64,000 nucleotides of DNA from Axinella damicornis (taxonomy: Eukaryota > Porifera > Demospongiae > Axinellida > Axinellidae), in NCBI GenBank assembly GCA_963931865.1, contig OZ007510.1:10636993-10700992 (forward strand). The letters are read 5' to 3'. The position numbers were made by a program, and so were the translations under genes. Position 1 is the first letter of the stretch, and each line of letters opens with the position of its first letter. Below the pieces are notes generated by a model. The model was not told the DNA's origin, did no database searches, and saw only the letters and a list, made by a program, of their open reading frames with translations. Below, piece by piece: positions 59,379 through 64,000 of the stretch.

Positions 59379-62300
59379 ATGTCAAGGGGAAAGAAAATTA
59401 CCAAGATCTACGACAACGTTGAGCCGGCCTTGATTGTTCCCGATCACTTCTTCTGCAACGTACGTGAGCTGCTGTTATATCAAATTTTAATAGTCCACGG
59501 GGTGTATATATATACTATATACTGGTACGTGCGGAGGAGAGTCTGACCCATGCACGCCATGGTCTGACACCTGCACGACTACTTCGTCAGTCACCAGTTT
59601 CCGTCTCTGGCAGCACTTGGCTGGTTTCCTAGTACAGAGCCTCAGACTGGTACACTGCTACCCACTGTTGGCTGACAGAGCAGACTGGTACACTGCTACC
59701 CACTGTTGGCTGACAGAGCCTCAAACTGGTGCACTGCTACCCACTGTTGGCTGATTACTAATATTTCCTATACTCAACCCCCAGCAAAGCTCCACGATTG
59801 TGGTCATCTACAATGAGCCACTAGGAGAAGAAGTGGACGGTGTCACTCTGATGTTCCCGGGGGACACGCCAAGCAGCTCTCCAAAGAGGGTTGTCCCACG
59901 GAGAGTCGGCAGCCGAACACTGATCTTTGACACCCCAGGTGATATGACATTGCTATTATATCATACCGATTCTTTGACTCAACTTGGAGACTGTTGTGAG
60001 AAAGCTACTAACTCAAAACAGCCATATCGGGCAAGCCAACATATACGTTCCGCGTGGGTATGAGGCTGCACAGCCATGCACTGTAGTAGCTTGCACTTAT
60101 CGAGTACTTGTTTTGCAATTGAGTGATCCGGAATGTGTGTACACTGGAAGTTCTCGTAGGTGGCATCATCAGCCTCATGCATACATATAAACCCATTGCA
60201 GGCTTTTAGCTGACGTCATCATTTTTGAGAATACGGATGAGTACACCAACATGGCAGTTGTTTCTATGGCAATCTCGGCAAACACAATAATGCACCAGCA
60301 TTGCTTTGTAGTATTATTGTGTTGAATCGAATGAAATGCGATTGATATGTAGGCTATTGCAGCTATATCAACACTTACCAGTGATATGGATGCATGGTAC
60401 GTTAACATTAAATTTTCGATCAATACTACATACAAGTCCAATGTAGTATGGTATGTACACCACGATGGCGGCACAAGTATAGTGTATGGAAATGCCACGG
60501 GGCAATGGGAATTTCATTTGTGGCAGATAGATAGATAGATAGATAGATAAATTTTAATTTTAGACAGGAAATGTCCCTTCAGTCACCTGGCTGGTCCTCC
60601 AGGGAGTCCTGCACATACAGTACACACAACTGCACATTCATCTACAAAATCAAAACACATACAGTCCTGCACATATATATATACACACAATTAAGTACAC
60701 ATTCGTCTACAAAAATTACAAAATCAAAACTCAAAACGCATACAGTACACCACACAAATTGCCTACAAAGATTACAAAACCTCAATTTATCATTATCTAT
60801 TAAAGCTGATCTCATGTTTCCTCCTCGTGCTTGCTCATCACATACTGCAGCATGGAGGAGATTGTACACAACCAATGAATAATGTTATGACCGCCAATGA
60901 ATAATGTTATGACTGTACCTGCTGCGGTTGAATGTGGGACAATGGGATAGGATTTTCCTAGAAATGACGTCACTAAGATTATTCATCACGGAAGTGGTAT
61001 TGTAGTAAACCACCAACCTGAAACTGCTCTATATTGGGGCATGCCGGGGAGCATATAATTATGGTCTGTTATCATAAGGTCTAATGCTCACAGCTCAAGC
61101 TCACATCATGAGGAAAGGATGCATGGGTCTGGCTTCCGTGAGGTGCAGATACACCGGTAGTACATTCTGCCATGCAGTCACTTGAATGATTCAGTGAGTT
61201 TCGGGACCAGTGTTGATTCCAATCATAAGGACAAAAGCACCAACACAAGATGTTATAAAAACATCAATCATTATTATGTAAGTGATCAAAACAGGAATCT
61301 TGCGCGCTCCGGCACTAGTATGCATGACAAATGGAAGTCAGAGGTTAAAGGGTATTGAATCCAGCAAAATAATCAAATGGGAAACAGAATGTCTTGAAAA
61401 ATGATCTGATATGTCATATACTTTGAATTCAAAACTAATTAACTCATGCATCCTTGAATCCAAGAAATCATAGCACACCTAGAGCATATGATGACATCAT
61501 TGGTTTTTCACGGCAGAGGAAAAAAAACAGTGATGTCAGTAAGCATGCAGTCTTCTTGCCTGATGTTATGTGTTATCTATATCTCTCACTGCAACTATTG
61601 ACCACATCAAGTATCAGTTATTTGGCACCGTTAACAATGGAATGCTTGTGTATTCACAAACATTGCAGTGCTGCTCTTCATAGGCCCACTGAATGAACTA
61701 AGCTAGTTGATCCCCCTCCCCACCCCCACTCCTCCCACCCTCCATCTAGTATACTCAGCAAGCAGGAGTTTTGTCCAAGTGCTCCCTCTGCTGAACCTGC
61801 CCCAGGGGGAGGTGGAGCTGTCCTCGTTCAAGATCGGTGTCAAACACCCAGTCCGGAATGTGATGGAGCTCTGCCTCAACCTCTCCTCCAACGATGCCGT
61901 CCTGCCCGTACTCATCGCGCTCATGGTACACTGTGAGCGCGAGAATGGAAGAGATCAGTTTCAGGTTGGTGGTTGTTTGGTGTGCTGCATAATGACATCA
62001 TTGTTTTTTTCCTCTGCCGGCATGCCGTGAAAAACCAATGATGTCATCATATGCTCTAGGTGTGCTATGATTTCTTGGATTCAAGGTTCTGGTTACTCCA
62101 TGCATGTAGTTTGAAACCACTCCCATGACCTTTTAAAGCCCATAATTATTGCTTGGTCTCAGCATCGCGTAGTGGCTGCTGTATCTGCAACGTTAACCCA
62201 TAAGGCAGTATAGTCACTGTTACAGCTTTCAAACCAGCTTAAATTCATTACATGGTGCTGAGATGAAACTGCTGTAGTTTCAGGTCACATCACGTCAGGT

Positions 62301-63674
62301 AGCTAGCAGTGGATGCTTGAAACTCGGCAGTTATATCAAATTACTTGTTACACTAGTTGGCTGCCAGGTGCCAAAGACACCATCTATCGGTATGAGTCGA
62401 GTTTCCAACCACTATCAGATAAACTGAGCTTACAGTACTCCCTGGTTTAAATGACGTTTTTACAAGGACCAGCACACGTGATTTTACTGCCTGTGCAATA
62501 TTAATTGTGTCAGATTTGAGTTGTAATCCTCACCTCTTTACTGTCTCGCTCTCCGACTGTTGAATAGGACCCTCACATCGACCGGATCATGGCCACTCTG
62601 GTTGGAAGCAGGCTGCCGGGAGCAAGCACCAGTATCAAGGATATCCTCCTGCCCGGTGAGACCACACAGCAAGGCCTGGGGCTTTGCAACCCCTTAGTGC
62701 TCATGCAACTAGGTATGTGTACTTAGCCTCGTTCCAGGCCATTCCCACAGCCAGTAGTTGATCACTTACAGTATGCGAATACGGCAGGGGATGACTTGGG
62801 AGATCTGGTCACATGCGGTGCCATCAGGTAGACAGATGGTAGACACATGGGGGGTGGTCCGAATGAAGAATCTCAATGCCCTTTCTTGTATTGTCCGCCC
62901 AAAGGCTGGATGTCAGAGCATTCGCAATTGCGGCAGACGATCACCATCCATACCATTTGTTGTTCACAACACTGGAGACGGATCGACACGAAACAGGTCC
63001 TCTAACGGTTGCCCCCCCCCCCCCCCCCCCCCCCCCCATAGGAATGTGACCAAGTTAATTCAAACAACCAAACCCAGCAATCGCATTGGATGACATGGCC
63101 TAGCTGTGATCCGTAACATTTTTTTGCAAGATCCCTGCAAAACGCAGTACTGCAAGTGATCCAATAGTGGTGGTGGAAGTGGCCTGGGAACAAGGCTAAT
63201 GTATATCGCTGTTGGGAATGAGGTTAGGGGGACCTACAGTGGCATAATTGTACCAGTAGGATAACCATGTTGTACAGTTTAAACTGTTGTATCCTGAGGA
63301 AGGTCAGGGATAGAAACGTAGCAGGTTTGATGCAAGATTTGGTTGGTACAGTGAGAAACGAGAGTAATCTGCTGAGAGCCAACTGACATCAGAAACTGTG
63401 ATATGGGACAAGTCGCAATTACAGGTCATGATTAGTGTTTCTAAATTAACTGGCAGGAAGAAAATGGCGACGAATGACACTTGAAGACTTGAGCAGAGAG
63501 TTTCGGCTCCGGGAGATGGAGAAACAGGCATATGTGCTGAAGACGGTATGTTAATTCCACATCATCGTTGTCAAAGGGCATCTGCAGTATATTTATGTTG
63601 TCCTTGTTGCCATAGCAACGTCTGAGATGGGCGAGAAGAAAGTCCAGGCCTACAAGTACGAGTTCGAAACATGA

Positions 63675-63676
<2 letters not shown>
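59379..63676 (+). CDS. Uncharacterised protein X3, 5' part (continues past window)
   Basis: Third, more diverged member of the X family. Exons found: 59379-59459, 59785-59938, 61750-61964, 62568-62655, 63457-63545, 63616-63676, with the same lengths (except exon 6) and phases as X1. Conserved blocks include KIYDNVEPALIVPDHFFCN, TIVVIYNEPLGEEVDGVTLM, FKIGVKHPVRNVMELCL and DPHIDRIMATL. The YDNV motif lost in X2 is kept. Exon 6 is 61 bp and Arg/Ser-rich (LRWARRKSRP) and its donor is the first GT of a long GT microsatellite. The remaining five exons expected from X1 would lie beyond 64000. Confidence 0.78.
59626..59757. repeat. Tandem repeat, about 43-50-bp units
   Basis: Three units of CAGACTGGTACACTGCTACC plus CACTGTTGGCTGA in X3 intron 1. 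Confidence 0.9.
60527..60551. repeat. GATA microsatellite
   Basis: Six tandem AGAT/GATA units in X3 intron 2, followed by AAATTTTAATTTTAGACAGG and 150 bp of imperfect CA-rich repeats (to about 60770). Confidence 0.85.
61452..62086. repeat. Inverted repeats flanking X3 exon 3
   Basis: 61452-61539 and 61989-62086 are complementary over about 90 bp (CCTTGAATCCAAGAAATCAT and on through ATGATGACATCATTGG). Exon 3 (61750-61964) lies between them. X1 and X2 have no such pair. Confidence 0.9.
62724..63198. mobile_element. About 0.47-kb TAGCCTCG-ended MITE in X3 intron 4
   Basis: Ends TAGCCTCGTTCCAGGCCATT and GGCCTGGGAACAAGGCTA. The interior is an inverted relative of 31241-31726 (GGGAGATCTGGTCAC, AATCTCAATGCC and TTGTTGTTCACAAC phrases). 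Flanks ATGTGTACT and ATGTATATC match at 6 of 9. Includes a poly-C run. Confidence 0.75.

Positions 63677-63770
<94 letters not shown>
63677..63770. repeat. GT microsatellite starting at the X3 exon 6 donor
   Basis: About 46 GT units. The first GT is the splice donor of exon 63616-63676. Confidence 0.95.
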
Positions 63771-63905
63771 AAGTGTGTGCGAGTGTGTATGTGCATATAT
63801 ATGAGAGGGAGAGGGAGATCAAAAGAGAGCTAGAGTGGGGAGTGCCCCAATAATTGTGGCCAAGTGAGTGAAAAAGTCCACAAATGCATATTACATAATA
63901 TTATA

Positions 63906-64000
63906 TACAAGTAGCTGAGCTCGCTTCGCTCGCTCAGCTACTTCCCCCTTGTTCGCCTACCGTGCGTAATCGGCGCCGGACAGCTCTCTGAAGAGCTGCT
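63906..64000 (-). mobile_element. Hairpin-ended minisatellite element, copy 5 (inverted, cut by window end)
   Basis: Begins with the hairpin AAGTAGCTGAGCTCGCTTCG...CTCAGCTACTT, then CCCCCTTGTTCGCCTAC and GGCGCCGGACAGCTCTC, the reverse complement of the 3' end of 13373-13852. Confidence 0.85.

Noticed and set aside
63616..63676. Reading X3 exon 6 as ending the protein at ATGA (63671)
   Set aside because: The acceptor at 63615 gives phase 2-compatible reading with an open frame and a donor in the same phase as X1 exon 6.
1..64000. CRISPR arrays, bacterial operons, attachment sites
   Set aside because: Repeat spacing, introns and gene content are animal; no regularly spaced short repeats with unique spacers were seen.

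Overview
This is animal nuclear DNA. Genes are split by short GT-AG introns, there is no operon or phage structure, microsatellites and short inverted-repeat transposons are abundant, and two genes are clear orthologues of animal genes (endonuclease V and axonemal-type dynein light chain 4). The small introns, tight head-to-head gene pairs and invertebrate-type MITE load suggest an early-branching invertebrate. A sponge is my best guess, with low certainty.

Left part (1-24.3 kb). ENDOV lies on the minus strand (six exons placed, both ends unplaced). DNAL4 is on the plus strand. An eight-exon minus-strand gene (8478-19272) encodes a signal peptide, two copies of a two-exon module ending in a PKD fold, a membrane anchor and a short tail. 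It shares a 236-bp intergenic region with a divergent intronless F-box gene (19509-21065). A two-exon LRRC14/PRAME-like leucine-rich protein follows on the minus strand (22033-24276).

Middle part (about 23-57.4 kb) is a direct tandem segmental duplication. The unit holds the 5' part of the LRRC14-like gene, a seven-exon CCDC166-like (DUF4515-type) coiled-coil gene on the minus strand, and, head to head with it, an eleven-exon plus-strand gene of unknown family, called X here. In the left copy CCDC166-like and X1 are both intact. In the right copy the LRRC14-like gene is a broken fragment and CCDC166-like has two in-frame stops and a lost splice donor, yet X2 is fully open and has gained a duplicated exon. 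A third, more diverged paralogue, X3, starts at 59379 and runs off the right edge. It is head to head with an unrecognised multi-pass membrane protein gene (58278-59119).

Mobile DNA. The most frequent family is a short foldback element with ends TAGCCTCG...CGAGGCTA. Perfect 9-bp target-site duplications can be read at many copies, and empty sites are visible by comparing the two duplicated segments, so insertion continued after the duplication. Other families are a 373-393-bp relative, long-TIR elements in X2 introns (one carrying what may be a kinase-gene fragment), GGGGCGGAT/GGGGCGTAGC-ended MITEs, and a hairpin-ended element with an internal minisatellite. Several splice sites sit directly on CA/GT or CCCT microsatellites.

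The best candidate for something undescribed is the X family. It has three paralogues with identical exon phases, conserved Tyr-x-Asn motifs and a PxxxPR motif, and paralogue-specific loss or gain of those tyrosine motifs.
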